Source: Gymnodinialimonas sp. 202GB13-11 (lineage in GTDB: Bacteria > Pseudomonadota > Alphaproteobacteria > Rhodobacterales > Rhodobacteraceae). Taken from it: a stretch of 64,000 nucleotides of DNA. The stretch covers positions 3,398,212 to 3,462,211 of the forward strand of contig NZ_JBFRBH010000001.1 of NCBI RefSeq assembly GCF_040932485.1, given 5' to 3'. A program made the translations under genes and the position numbers. Positions 52,071 through 61,103 of this stretch are shown here, piece after piece; within the stretch, counting starts at the first letter, position 1, and every line of letters starts with the position of its first letter. The notes beneath the pieces are model-generated. The model worked only from the letters and a program-made list of their open reading frames with translations. It was not told the DNA's origin and made no database searches.

Positions 52071-52258
52071 GGTCCCTTCCTTTCCAAACATTCACCCGCT
52101 TCCACTCGGGCATCGTTTCCAAATGTTGCGCAATATGGGTCCGCTTCGGACATAAAATTACGCAAAATGCCAGTTTGGCTACCAATTGATTCTTGGAAAG
52201 TCAACAAGGCTGACATAAACTGATTTAAACCGGCTGAACCGGTCAAGGAGGGACAGAT

Positions 52259-52771
52259 ATGGCCGACCGAGGCGGGTCAGGGGCGATCACGCGAGGCGAT
52301 ACGCTGCTGTTTCTGACGGACGACCAGCTGCGTCGCGGTATCGAGGCCATGTTCTTCGCCTATCGTGGCTTTACGGCTGACCCCGACCGCATCCTCGTTG
52401 AGCAAGGTTATGGCCGCGCGCATCATCGCGCCGTGCACTTCATAAACCGCACGCCGGGCACGACAGTGAACAATCTGCTTTCGATTCTTGGGGTGACAAA
52501 GCAATCGCTCAACCGCGTATTGCGGACGCTTGTGGATGACGGACTGGTCGAGGCGCGGGTAGGCACACGGGACAAACGTGAGCGTCATCTCTACCTGACC
52601 GAAGCCGGAAAGACGTTGGAACAAGCCCTGTCCGAGGCGCAACGCAACCGCATGCGCGCGGCGTTTCGCAACGCCGGGCCGGAGGCGGTGCAAGGGTTTC
52701 GAGCGGTACTGGAAGAGATGATGGACCCCGAGATGCGACGCCAGTACCTTGATGGCGTGGACCAAGGGTAA
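52259..52771 (+). CDS. petP: MarR-family regulator PetP
   Basis: A 170-residue MarR winged-helix regulator with HTH VNNLLSILGVTKQSLNRVLRT followed by the wing RVGTRDKRERHLYLTEAG. It is immediately followed by an OmpR-type response regulator, three bases later. That pair is petP-petR, first found upstream of the bc1 genes in Rhodobacter capsulatus and needed there for photosynthetic and respiratory growth. AAGGAGGG precedes the ATG. The bc1 operon is not in the window, so the regulators are not next to their classic target here. Confidence 0.85.
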   Translation: MADRGGSGAITRGDTLLFLTDDQLRRGIEAMFFAYRGFTADPDRILVEQGYGRAHHRAVHFINRTPGTTVNNLLSILGVTKQSLNRVLRTLVDDGLVEARVGTRDKRERHLYLTEAGKTLEQALSEAQRNRMRAAFRNAGPEAVQGFRAVLEEMMDPEMRRQYLDGVDQG

Positions 52772-52774
52772 AGC

Positions 52775-53482
52775 ATGGATATTGGCGCGCATCTTCTGAT
52801 CGTCGACGACGACGAACGCATTCGGCAACTTCTGCAGAAGTTCCTGATGCGCAATGGATTCATGGCGTCGGGCGCGCGGGATGCAGCCCATGCGCGCAAG
52901 CTATTGGACGGGCTGAGTTTTGACCTCATCGTGCTGGACGTGATGATGCCGGGTGAAGATGGGTTGAGCCTGTGTCGAGACATAAGGGCAGAGTCCACGA
53001 CACCCATTCTCTTGCTAACCGCCAAAGGTGAATCCGAGGACCGGATTGAAGGTTTGGAAGCGGGGGCGGATGACTATCTGGCTAAGCCGTTTGAACCCAA
53101 AGAATTGCTGCTGCGGATTAATGCGATCCTGCGGCGGATGCCGGCTCCGGCGGAAGAAAGCACGGTGCCGCAGGTCCTTCACCTCGGGCCGATCCGCTAT
53201 GACATCGAACGTGGAGAGATGTTTGAGGGGCAGGAGCCGGTGCGGTTGACCGCAACGGAGGCCGCTTTGATGCGCATCTTCTCGCACCAACCGGGCGAGG
53301 CGATCACGCGAGCGGATTTGGTGAGCTTGCTGAACCGTGACAAGGTTGGGGGCGAGCCTGTACAGGAACGCGCCGTGGACGTTCAAATAACCCGCCTCCG
53401 CCGCAAGATCGAAGTGAACCCGAAACAGCCACGCTACCTTCAAACGGTGCGCGGAGCCGGGTATATGCTGGCGCCCGATTAA
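52775..53482 (+). CDS. petR: OmpR-type response regulator PetR
   Basis: A 235-residue two-domain regulator. The receiver has acidic pocket DDDE, the phospho-acceptor aspartate in DLIVLDVMMPGEDG, and K in DDYLAKPFEP. The C-terminal OmpR winged helix is LTATEAALMRIFSHQPGEAI and VDVQITRLRRKIE. No histidine kinase is beside it. It is coupled to petP and followed directly by a small membrane protein. Confidence 0.9.
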   Translation: MDIGAHLLIVDDDERIRQLLQKFLMRNGFMASGARDAAHARKLLDGLSFDLIVLDVMMPGEDGLSLCRDIRAESTTPILLLTAKGESEDRIEGLEAGADDYLAKPFEPKELLLRINAILRRMPAPAEESTVPQVLHLGPIRYDIERGEMFEGQEPVRLTATEAALMRIFSHQPGEAITRADLVSLLNRDKVGGEPVQERAVDVQITRLRRKIEVNPKQPRYLQTVRGAGYMLAPD

Positions 53483-53698
53483 ATGCGCCTCTTGCGATGG
53501 CTGACTGAAAGCACGGTTCACATCTTCGGCGTTTACCTCGCCGTGCGGTGCCTATTTTGGGCAGCAGAATGGATCTTCCCGACCTTTGAAACGCCGCGTT
53601 GGGCTCTAAGCCTGCTATTGGCCTATGTGGTTGTCGCACTGGCGGTTTGGGGCTTGAAATATTGGCGCGCTGACGAGAATTGGAAACTTCCGAGATGA
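53483..53698 (+). CDS. Small membrane protein beside petR
   Basis: A 71-residue protein that starts immediately after the petR stop. Two hydrophobic segments lie at about residues 12-27 and 41-59 (ALSLLLAYVVVALAVWGLKY). Aromatic-rich (WAAEWIFP) with a basic C terminus. No family is recognised. Position suggests co-transcription with petPR. Confidence 0.6.
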   Translation: MRLLRWLTESTVHIFGVYLAVRCLFWAAEWIFPTFETPRWALSLLLAYVVVALAVWGLKYWRADENWKLPR

Positions 53699-53702
53699 TC
53701 GA

Positions 53703-54623
53703 ATGCTGATTATTAACAACCCGTCGGGCCTTGCCCATGAGATGCCGGAGGGGCACCCGGAACGGATCGCCCGGCTTGAGACGGTCTTTGCCGTCCTGGC
53801 CGATGTCGAAGCACTGCGCGAAGAGGCCCCGGAAGCGACCGAGGCCGATATCGCACTATGCCATCCCCAAAGCTACATCGACGCGATGCGCGATGCGCAG
53901 CCCACCACCGGCATGGTGCAGATCGACGCCGATACCTCCGCCTCGCCCGGCACGTGGGAGGCCGCGCTCAAAGGTGTGGGCGGTTGCCTGCTGGCCGTGG
54001 ACCGGGTTCTGTCGGGCGCGCACAAACGCGCCTTTGTCGCCACGCGCCCACCCGGCCACCATGCGGAGAAGAGCCGCGCGATGGGCTTCTGCCTGTTCGG
54101 TAACATCGCCATCGCCGCGCAGCACGCACTGGAGCGCCATGGCCTCGACCGGGTCGCCGTGGTGGATTTCGACGTGCACCACGGCAACGGCACGCAAGAC
54201 CTGCTGTGGGATGAGCCGCGCGCTTTGTTCATCAGCTCGCATCAGATGCCGCTCTACCCCGGTTCTGGCGCAGTGCATGAGCGTGGCGCGTCGGACAACG
54301 TGATGAACCTGCCCCTGCCGCCGGGATCGGATGGCATGGCGATGCGGTCCCGTTACGAGAGCCACGTCTTCCCTCGCCTGCGGGAATTTGACCCAGACCT
54401 GATCCTGATCTCCGCCGGGTTCGACGCGCACTCCCGCGATCCGCTGGCCAACCTTCTGTGGGAGGATGAGGATTTCGCGTGGGTCATGCGCAAATTGGTG
54501 CGCGTCGCCGAAGAGGTCTGTGACGGGCGCGTGGTCTCGACACTCGAAGGCGGCTATGATCTGGAAGGTCTGGGCGGTGGCGTGCTCGCCCATGTGAGAG
54601 AGTTGGAGGACCGAGATGGCTGA
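53703..54623 (+). CDS. Histone deacetylase-like / acetylpolyamine amidohydrolase family protein
   Basis: A 306-residue zinc amidohydrolase of the arginase-deacetylase fold. Family features are HPERIARLE near the start, RPPGHHAEKSRAMGFCLFGN (catalytic His pair), DFDVHHGNGTQD (zinc ligands) and ISAGFDAHSRDPL (zinc Asp). Bacterial members deacetylate polyamines or small amides. It starts just after the small membrane protein and its stop overlaps xseB. Confidence 0.92.
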   Translation: MLIINNPSGLAHEMPEGHPERIARLETVFAVLADVEALREEAPEATEADIALCHPQSYIDAMRDAQPTTGMVQIDADTSASPGTWEAALKGVGGCLLAVDRVLSGAHKRAFVATRPPGHHAEKSRAMGFCLFGNIAIAAQHALERHGLDRVAVVDFDVHHGNGTQDLLWDEPRALFISSHQMPLYPGSGAVHERGASDNVMNLPLPPGSDGMAMRSRYESHVFPRLREFDPDLILISAGFDAHSRDPLANLLWEDEDFAWVMRKLVRVAEEVCDGRVVSTLEGGYDLEGLGGGVLAHVRELEDRDG

Positions 54624-54858
54624 AACCCCGATCGACGAGATGAGCTTTGAAGACGCAATCCGCGAGTTGGAGCAGGTCGTCACGCAGCTGGACCGGGGCG
54701 AAGTTGCGCTGGAAGACTCGATCAAACTCTACGAGCGCGGCGCGGCCTTGAAGGCGCGGTGCGAAGCCAAGCTGAAAGAAGCCGAAGAGAAGGTTGCGCA
54801 GATCACCCTCGACGCGAATGGCGAGGCAACGGGCGCAACGCCGGTTGAGGGTCTGTAA
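54616..54858 (+). CDS. xseB: Exodeoxyribonuclease VII small subunit
   Basis: An 80-residue helical protein with the family core MSFEDAIRELEQVVTQLDRG and LEDSIKLYERGAALKARCEAKL. It partners XseA in single-strand DNA degradation. It overlaps the deacetylase-like gene by eight bases and precedes ispA by three. xseB-ispA-dxs is a common bacterial arrangement. Confidence 0.95.
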   Translation: MAETPIDEMSFEDAIRELEQVVTQLDRGEVALEDSIKLYERGAALKARCEAKLKEAEEKVAQITLDANGEATGATPVEGL

Positions 54859-54861
54859 GGC

Positions 54862-55728
54862 GTGTTCGAGACGGCATTGGCCGATGCACAGACCCGCATC
54901 GGTGATTTTCTGACAGAGCAGATGGCGCGGCTTGGCGATGACGATATCGCCGAAGGTATGCGCTACGCCACGAATGGTGGCAAACGTCTGCGCGGGTTTC
55001 TGGTGCTGGAAAGTGCGGCGCTGTTTCAGGTTCCTGTCGAACGCGCGCTTTACGCCGCGGGCGCGGTTGAATGCCTTCATGCCTACAGCCTGGTCCACGA
55101 TGACTTGCCGTGTATGGACGACGACGACCTCCGACGTGGGCAGCCAACCGTCCACAAGAAATGGGACGAAGCCACTGCCGTGCTGGTGGGTGACGCGCTA
55201 CAGACCTTTGCCTTTGAACTGCTTAGCTGCGAGGAGGCTGGAACAGCCGAGGAGCGCGTCAGGCTGGTTGCGACGCTGGCGGGCGCAAGTGGGGCCGAAG
55301 GCATGGTCTTGGGCCAGGCCCAGGATATCGCGGCGGAGACAGCCGGTCGCCCGCTGACGCTGGAGGAAATCACGGCGTTGCAAGCCAACAAGACGGGTCG
55401 GCTGATCGAATGGCCCGCCCATGCGGGTGCGATCCTTGGTGGAGCAGACCCTGCGCCGCTGCGGGCCTATGCAAAGGCGATCGGTCTAGCGTTCCAGATT
55501 GCCGACGACATTCTGGATGTCGAAGGCGATGCGGAGAAGGCGGGCAAGGCGCTGCGCAAGGATGAGGATGCCGGGAAGGCGACCTTCGTTTTGCTGCTTG
55601 GATTGGATGCGGCGAAGGCCCGCGCGCGGGATCTTGTGGCGGAGGCCGATGCGGCACTCGCGCCCTATGGCGAAAAGGCGCAGGCATTGCGCGATCTGGC
55701 GCACTACATAGTGACTCGTGACAAGTAA
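54862..55728 (+). CDS. ispA: Farnesyl/geranylgeranyl diphosphate synthase
   Basis: A 288-residue trans-prenyltransferase with a GTG start. The first aspartate-rich motif is DDLPCMDDDDLRRG and the second DDILD. Residues before the first motif (SLVH) resemble farnesyl diphosphate synthases, but chain length is not certain. The product feeds quinones, carotenoids and the bacteriochlorophyll tail. Neighbouring xseB and dxs support the name. Confidence 0.92.
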   Translation: MFETALADAQTRIGDFLTEQMARLGDDDIAEGMRYATNGGKRLRGFLVLESAALFQVPVERALYAAGAVECLHAYSLVHDDLPCMDDDDLRRGQPTVHKKWDEATAVLVGDALQTFAFELLSCEEAGTAEERVRLVATLAGASGAEGMVLGQAQDIAAETAGRPLTLEEITALQANKTGRLIEWPAHAGAILGGADPAPLRAYAKAIGLAFQIADDILDVEGDAEKAGKALRKDEDAGKATFVLLLGLDAAKARARDLVAEADAALAPYGEKAQALRDLAHYIVTRDK

Positions 55729-55744
55729 CTGAAAAGGCCAGCCG

Positions 55745-57664
55745 ATGAGCGAGCGCCCGAATACCCCGTTGCTGGACAAGGTCCACCAGCCTGCCGATCT
55801 GAAACATCTCTCGGATCACGATCTGCGCAAACTGGCCGATGAGTTGCGGGCGGAAATGATCTGGACCGTCAGTCAAACCGGCGGCCATTTCGGAGCCGGG
55901 CTGGGCGTGGTCGAGATGACGGTGGCCTTGCATTCCGTTTTTGACACTCCGCGCGACAAGCTGATCTGGGACGTGTCGCACCAATGTTATCCGCACAAGA
56001 TCCTGACGGGTCGGCGGGAGCAGATGCTGACGATCCGACAGAAGGATGGGTTGAGCGGGTTTACCAAGCGCAGTGAGTCTCCGTTCGATCCGTTTGGCGC
56101 GGCGCACTCCTCAACCTCGATTTCCGCAGCACTTGGCTTTGCCGTTGCGCGTGATCTGGGCGGCGATTGTGACACCGGCCATGGTGACGCGATTGCTGTG
56201 ATTGGCGACGGCGCGATGTCGGGGGGCATGGCGTTCGAGGCGATGAACAATGCGGGCCATCTGGGCAAGCGGTTGATCGTGATCCTGAACGATAATGAGA
56301 TGTCGATCGCTCCGCCCACCGGCGCGATGTCGTCCTATCTTTCAAGGCTTTATGCCGGTGCCCCGTTTCAGGAGTTGAAGGCGGCGGCCAAAGGCGCGGT
56401 ATCGCTGTTGCCCGAGCCATTCCAGGAGGGCGCGCGGCGGGCCAAGGAATTGCTGAAGAGCGCGACCGTTGGCGGGACGTTGTTTGAGGAGCTTGGATTT
56501 TCCTATGTCGGGCCGATTGACGGGCATGACATGGAGAGCCTTCTGGCCGTGTTGCGGACAGTGAAGGTGCGGGCCGATGGGCCGATCCTGATCCATGCGA
56601 TCACCAAGAAGGGCAAGGGCTATGCCGAGCATCGCGCCGATCGCGGCCATGCGACGGCGAAGTTCGATATTGCGACGGGGGAGCAGAAGAAAGCGCCAAG
56701 CAACGCGCCATCCTATACAAAAGTGTTTGCGCAGAGCCTGATTGCCGAGGCGGTGGATGACCCCAAGGTGGTGGCCGTGACGGCGGCGATGCCTGATGGC
56801 ACGGGCTTGGATCTGTTTGCCGAGCGGTTCCCGACGCGCTGCTTTGATGTGGGTATCGCGGAGCAGCATGCCGTCACCTTCGCGGCCGGCATGGCGGCGG
56901 GTGGGCTAAAGCCATTCGCGGCGATCTATTCGACCTTCCTGCAGCGCGGCTATGACCAGATCGTGCATGACGTGGCGATCCAACGTTTGCCCGTGCGCTT
57001 CGCGATTGATCGGGCCGGGCTGGTCGGGGCCGATGGCTGCACCCATGCGGGCAGCTACGATATTGGATACCTTACGAACCTGCCGGGGTTCGTTGTGATG
57101 GCGGCGTCAGACGAGGCCGAATTGCGGCACATGGTGCGCACGGCTCTTGAGATTGACGACCGGCCCAGTGCGTTCCGCTTCCCGCGCGGGGAAGGGGTTG
57201 GCGTTGAATTGCCGGAGCGCGGTGTAGCACTGGAGATCGGCAAGGGGCGGATGATCTCGGAAGGCAAGCGCGTGGCGATCCTGAATTTCGGGGCGCGGTT
57301 GAAAGAGGTGCAGGAGGCGGCGGAGAGCCTGGCGCAGAAGGGGATCACGCCGACGGTGGCCGATGCCCGCTTTGCCAAGCCGCTGGATGAGGAGATGATC
57401 CTGCAACTGGCCCGCCATCATGAGGCTCTGATCACGGTGGAAGAGGGTGCTGTTGGTGGCTTCGGCTCTCACGTGGCGCAGCTGTTGGCCGAAAATGCCG
57501 TGTTCGATACTGGACTGAAATATCGGTCGATGGTTTTGCCCGACACGTTCATCGATCAGGCGAGCCCGAAGGATATGTACGCCGTGGCGGGCATGAACGC
57601 CGAGGATATCGAAGCGAAGGTGCTACGCACCCTCGGCGTGGAAGTCATGGAAAAGCGGGCCTGA
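55745..57664 (+). CDS. dxs: 1-deoxy-D-xylulose-5-phosphate synthase
   Basis: A 639-residue ThDP enzyme, first step of the MEP isoprenoid pathway. The GDG...N cofactor motif is in [20 protein letters not shown]. The family start [20 protein letters not shown] and [20 protein letters not shown] (catalytic glutamate) are clear. AAAAGG precedes the ATG and ispA ends 17 bases before. It supplies precursors for the crt and bch pathways at the window start. Confidence 0.97.
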   Translation: MSERPNTPLLDKVHQPADLKHLSDHDLRKLADELRAEMIWTVSQTGGHFGAGLGVVEMTVALHSVFDTPRDKLIWDVSHQCYPHKILTGRREQMLTIRQKDGLSGFTKRSESPFDPFGAAHSSTSISAALGFAVARDLGGDCDTGHGDAIAVIGDGAMSGGMAFEAMNNAGHLGKRLIVILNDNEMSIAPPTGAMSSYLSRLYAGAPFQELKAAAKGAVSLLPEPFQEGARRAKELLKSATVGGTLFEELGFSYVGPIDGHDMESLLAVLRTVKVRADGPILIHAITKKGKGYAEHRADRGHATAKFDIATGEQKKAPSNAPSYTKVFAQSLIAEAVDDPKVVAVTAAMPDGTGLDLFAERFPTRCFDVGIAEQHAVTFAAGMAAGGLKPFAAIYSTFLQRGYDQIVHDVAIQRLPVRFAIDRAGLVGADGCTHAGSYDIGYLTNLPGFVVMAASDEAELRHMVRTALEIDDRPSAFRFPRGEGVGVELPERGVALEIGKGRMISEGKRVAILNFGARLKEVQEAAESLAQKGITPTVADARFAKPLDEEMILQLARHHEALITVEEGAVGGFGSHVAQLLAENAVFDTGLKYRSMVLPDTFIDQASPKDMYAVAGMNAEDIEAKVLRTLGVEVMEKRA

Positions 57665-57667
57665 ACC

Positions 57668-57862
57668 TTAGCAATCCGTGCAGGTTTTGAGCCCAAACAC
57701 GCGATAGATCGGGCAGAAGTTCATGAAGGCCGTGGCGACGAAGACTGCGCCGATATAGCCCCAGAGGCCGATGGTGCCCATTGCGGCCAGGACGATCAGA
57801 AGCGCACCGAGAACGAAGCGGGCGGCGCGGTCCCAGGTGGCGAGGTTGCGGGTGATGGTCAT
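57668..57862 (-). CDS. DUF2892 (YgaP transmembrane-like) small membrane protein
   Basis: A 64-residue membrane protein of the DUF2892 class. Two helices (RFVLGALLIVLAAMGTIGLW; YIGAVFVATAFMNF) precede a conserved cysteine-rich end CPIYRVFGLKTCTDC. Such proteins often accompany rhodanese or nitrosative-stress genes. It lies downstream of a Crp/Fnr gene on the same strand. Confidence 0.85.
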   Translation of the reverse strand: MTITRNLATWDRAARFVLGALLIVLAAMGTIGLWGYIGAVFVATAFMNFCPIYRVFGLKTCTDC

Positions 57863-57881
57863 GGGAGAGACTCCTTCCTGA

Positions 57882-57907
57882 TGAGATGCACCAAGTATCG
57901 CATCTCA
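57882..57907. promoter_or_regulatory. Perfect 8-base inverted repeat between fnr-like gene and DUF2892 gene
   Basis: TGAGATGC-N10-GCATCTCA. It lies 20 bases upstream of the DUF2892 start and 24 bases after the regulator stop. It is not an Fnr site (TTGAT-N4-ATCAA). It could be an operator or a weak terminator. Confidence 0.5.
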
Positions 57908-57930
57908 CGCGGCGTCATTCCGTGACGGAG

Positions 57931-58545
57931 TCACATTGCGTGCGATTTTGCGTGCGCGTGAAGCGCGACCGGGTCGATCACCTCCAGGCGTCCGCGCCCA
58001 AGCACCAGCCAGCCCTCGCGTTCGAAGGATTTCAGCGTGCGTGATACGACCTCTCGCGCGGTTCCGATCTCCCGCGCAATGTCTTGCTGGGTCATTTCGC
58101 ATATGCCCTCGCCACGTGCAGCAAGCCAGGCGGCGAGGCGAAGATCGGTCCGATGCAGCAAAAGCGCATCTATCACATCGGTCAGTTCGCCCAATCGTTG
58201 GCTAAACCCTTCAAACACCAGATCGCGAAAGTCTGCATCCTCGGCCATAAGGCGGTGGAATGCGCCGGCCCCGATGGCAAGGGCCTGCACCGAGCCTTCT
58301 GCATAGCCGTAACCGCTATAGGGGCGCGCGCCCAGAAGGCACGACGTCGTCATCACGCAACTTTCGCCCTCATGCACGCGGTATAGGACCATCGTGCGCC
58401 CTTCTGCATTCGTTTGTTCGACCCTAACATGCCCATTTGTCACGATCAGAAAGGCACTGCTTTCATCGCCCGGTTGGAACAGGCACGCCCCGTCTGGTGC
58501 AGTGATCATCTGCCCAAAGTCGGCATATCGGGCAGTGTCGATCAC
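57931..58545 (-). CDS. Crp/Fnr-family transcriptional regulator
   Basis: A 204-residue regulator with cyclic-nucleotide-fold effector domain (about residues 10-115) and a C-terminal helix-turn-helix DIAREIGTAREVVSRTLKSF. The recognition helix keeps E-x-x-S-R, as in Fnr-type proteins that read TTGAT half sites. The N-terminal cysteine cluster that binds 4Fe-4S in Fnr is absent; one cysteine sits at residue 21 and others mid-protein, so it is more Dnr/NnrR-like. It starts in an ATGA overlap with the sodium-channel gene and precedes a DUF2892 gene. Confidence 0.9.
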   Translation of the reverse strand: MIDTARYADFGQMITAPDGACLFQPGDESSAFLIVTNGHVRVEQTNAEGRTMVLYRVHEGESCVMTTSCLLGARPYSGYGYAEGSVQALAIGAGAFHRLMAEDADFRDLVFEGFSQRLGELTDVIDALLLHRTDLRLAAWLAARGEGICEMTQQDIAREIGTAREVVSRTLKSFEREGWLVLGRGRLEVIDPVALHAHAKSHAM

Positions 58546-59354
58546 CCTTTGCTCAACCGCTCTTCAATGGCCTTTAGGCGTTCCAGCACTTCATCCCGAT
58601 ATGCGTCGGTGGCGGCATTGGCCTCTTCCGCGTGGGCGTCCTGCATGGAGTTTACGACCAGACCCACGACAAGGTTCACGACCGCGAACGTGGTGATCAG
58701 GATGAAGGGTACGAAGAAGAGCCATGCGAAGGAATAGACCTCCTGCACTGGGCGGACGATGCCCATGGACCACGATTCCAGGGTCATGATCTGGAACAGC
58801 GAATAGAGCGAGCGGCCGAGCGTACCAAACCATGCATCGAAATTCGCAGCTTGCTCCGGCGTGCAGGCGGGGCAATCGCCGCCGAACAGTTTCGTAGCCA
58901 TGACCGCGCCGATGTAGAAGATGACCGACATCAGCAGAAAAACGGAACCCATGCCGGGCAATGCCGTTAGCAGCCCTTCGACCACGCGGCGAAGCGACGG
59001 CACGACCGAAATAACCCGCAACACCCGCAAGATGCGAAGGGCGCGCAAGACGCTGAGGCCCTGAGCCGATGGTACAAGCGCAATGCCCACGATCAGGAAG
59101 TCGAAGATGTTCCAGCCGGACCGGAAGAAGCGAGGACCAAGGGCGAAGAGTTTCAGGGCTAATTCTGCGACGAAGATGCTCAAACAGAGCCGATCCAACG
59201 CGTGGATGAGGCTGCCATAGCTGGCCATCACGGGGTCGGACGTTTCCAAACCCAGAATAATCGCGTTGAAGATGATGACGCCGATTATGAAATTTCGCAC
59301 CCGCGCGCTTTCCACGAAGTTGGCCAGACGGGTGCGGGCGCTCGGTTCAGACAT
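58542..59354 (-). CDS. Bacterial voltage-gated sodium channel (NaChBac type)
   Basis: A 270-residue single-domain channel. The S4 voltage sensor is visible as LRALRILRVLRVISVVPSLRR (about residues 99-119) with arginine every third residue. The selectivity filter TLESWSMG matches known BacNav proteins. A C-terminal helix (YRDEVLERLKAIEERL) fits the cytoplasmic tetramerisation coiled coil. ATG at 59354 follows AGGAG. It overlaps a Crp/Fnr gene by ATGA. Such channels in marine bacteria may serve motility or pH homeostasis. Confidence 0.95.
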   Translation of the reverse strand: MSEPSARTRLANFVESARVRNFIIGVIIFNAIILGLETSDPVMASYGSLIHALDRLCLSIFVAELALKLFALGPRFFRSGWNIFDFLIVGIALVPSAQGLSVLRALRILRVLRVISVVPSLRRVVEGLLTALPGMGSVFLLMSVIFYIGAVMATKLFGGDCPACTPEQAANFDAWFGTLGRSLYSLFQIMTLESWSMGIVRPVQEVYSFAWLFFVPFILITTFAVVNLVVGLVVNSMQDAHAEEANAATDAYRDEVLERLKAIEERLSKG

Positions 59355-59375
59355 CAATGAAATCTCCTGAAGAAA

Positions 59376-60599
59376 TCAGGTGTGGATATGGGGCAGCGTA
59401 AAGCGCGCGGCAAGTTCGACATGGGGCGACCAGCGGAATTGATCGACGGGCTGCACCCAATCAAGGCTGTAGCCCGCATCGGTCAAGATCTTCGCATCGC
59501 GGGCAAAAGTGACGGGGTTGCAGGACACCGCTGCAACAATGGGGACCTGCGCTTTGGCGATTTCGATGGTCTGCGCCTCTGCCCCGGCACGCGGCGGGTC
59601 GATGACGATGGCATCGAACTTCGAGAGTTCGTCGGACAGAAGGGGGCGGCGGAAGAGGTCGCGCGCCTCGGTCGTGATGGGTTTCAGGCCAGTTGTATGG
59701 TTGGCGGCTTGGGTCAGCGCGGCCAACAGGTCGGATGCATTCTCGACGGCGTGAACCGGTGTCGTCTGTGCGAGACGCAGGGCGAAGGTACCAAGGCCGC
59801 AGAAGAGGTCCGTGATGTTGGTCGCGCCTTGAACTGCCTCGGCGACAGCGGATTGAAGCGCAGTTTCGCCTTCCGGTGTGGCTTGCAGAAACGCGCCGGG
59901 CGGCGGAAGGACGCGGGCAGAGCCGACGGTGAGTATTGGAGGCGTTTCCACGAAAACAGGCTCGTCCTCCCATGTCAGGCGGATGAATGGGCGCGCGATG
60001 GCTGGAAGAGCCGCGCGAAGGGGGCCATCGAGAGGTTTGCCGCCAGTCACGCGCAGGTCGATGCCCGTGTCAGTCAACGTCAGAGCGAAAGCGAGCGTGG
60101 CCGAGCGAGACGCGCCAAGGCGGGTAATCTGTTCTAGTGCCGGGAGCGTCTCCAGAAATCTCGGATGCAGCAAAAAACAGTCCCTAATTGGCACAACCGT
60201 ATCTGATTTTCTTGCATGAAAGCCGACAAGCGCGCCCTTCTTTGTGCGCGTTCCGGCGAGTGTGGCCCGGCGGCGCGTGCGAGAGGGCGATGTATCAATA
60301 TTGCGAAGTGGCGTCGGCAAGTCATGAGCCGTTAGTGCGTTTGTGATCACATCTATCTTGAACTGCGCAACGAATGGATCGGAGGCATGCATCAGGCTGC
60401 ATCCGCCACAGGATTTGTAATGTGGGCAGGGCGCTTTCACCCTGTCGGGTGAAGGTGTGATCACTGACGGGCTGGCGATGCGGTCGCCTTCAAGATCGCC
60501 GCTGACAACCTCACCGGGCAGAGTCAAAGGTGCAAAGATCGGGCCTTGGGCGATACCATCGCCGTGATGGCCGAGGCGCTGGATCGTGACTTCAACCAT
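59376..60599 (-). CDS. Class I SAM-dependent RNA (uracil-5) methyltransferase, RlmD/TrmA family
   Basis: About 407 residues. It has an N-terminal TRAM-like part (VTIQRLGHHGDGIAQGPIFAP), an iron-sulfur cysteine set CPHYKSCGGCSLMHAS, the SAM loop ITDLFCGLGTFALRLAQ and the catalytic cysteine in VAAVSCNPVTFARDAKIL. The target is 23S rRNA or tRNA uridine; which one is unclear. The start at 60599 (MVEVTIQRLG) is chosen over longer frames. It overlaps the VOC gene by 8 bases. Confidence 0.93.
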   Translation of the reverse strand: MVEVTIQRLGHHGDGIAQGPIFAPLTLPGEVVSGDLEGDRIASPSVITPSPDRVKAPCPHYKSCGGCSLMHASDPFVAQFKIDVITNALTAHDLPTPLRNIDTSPSRTRRRATLAGTRTKKGALVGFHARKSDTVVPIRDCFLLHPRFLETLPALEQITRLGASRSATLAFALTLTDTGIDLRVTGGKPLDGPLRAALPAIARPFIRLTWEDEPVFVETPPILTVGSARVLPPPGAFLQATPEGETALQSAVAEAVQGATNITDLFCGLGTFALRLAQTTPVHAVENASDLLAALTQAANHTTGLKPITTEARDLFRRPLLSDELSKFDAIVIDPPRAGAEAQTIEIAKAQVPIVAAVSCNPVTFARDAKILTDAGYSLDWVQPVDQFRWSPHVELAARFTLPHIHT

Positions 60600-61014
60600 G
60601 CGGTATCGCCGGGGAGAAGGCGTAGCCTTCAGGGCTAAGGATTGTCGCCTCACGCAGACCATGGGGTTTATTGGCGGGCGGCTCAATCACGTGATGCCCA
60701 AGCTTTTCGGCACGCTGCACGGCCATGTCGGGGTCTATGCCAAACAGGTATAGCTGCGCGCCGCCGCCACGGGGCGGGTTTTCAGGGATCAATTGCGGCA
60801 ACGGATTGGAGTGGTACGTGCCATCGGCATGGAGTTGGATCAGCGCATCACCATGTCGGATGATCGCAAAATCATCGGACAGGCGATGGGCAGTCAGCCC
60901 GAACGTAACGGTCAGAAACGCCGCAAGCGCGCGAACGTCTCGCGTCAGAAGGTTAAGCCCAACTCCGGTGAGGGTGCGGCCAAAATCTTCTGCAGAAATC
61001 GTTTCAAGGTCCAT
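60592..61014 (-). CDS. VOC (glyoxalase/bleomycin-resistance) superfamily protein
   Basis: About 140 residues with a VOC fold: GLNLLTRDVRALAAFLTVTFGL, HRLSDDFAIIRHGDALIQLH and YLFGIDPDMAVQRAEKLGHH. Metal ligands are plausible at histidine and glutamate positions, but the substrate is unknown. The start at 61014 (MDLETISAEDFG) is favoured. It lies upstream of the RNA methyltransferase gene on the same strand. Confidence 0.82.
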   Translation of the reverse strand: MDLETISAEDFGRTLTGVGLNLLTRDVRALAAFLTVTFGLTAHRLSDDFAIIRHGDALIQLHADGTYHSNPLPQLIPENPPRGGGAQLYLFGIDPDMAVQRAEKLGHHVIEPPANKPHGLREATILSPEGYAFSPAIPHG

Positions 61015-61103
61015 GCCCGAAGAATTGCGGGAAAGCGCCCGGAACGGCAAGCGTTGCGCTTGGGATTTGTACTTAGCTGAACAATGTCCGGCGGGCCGGC
61101 GCG

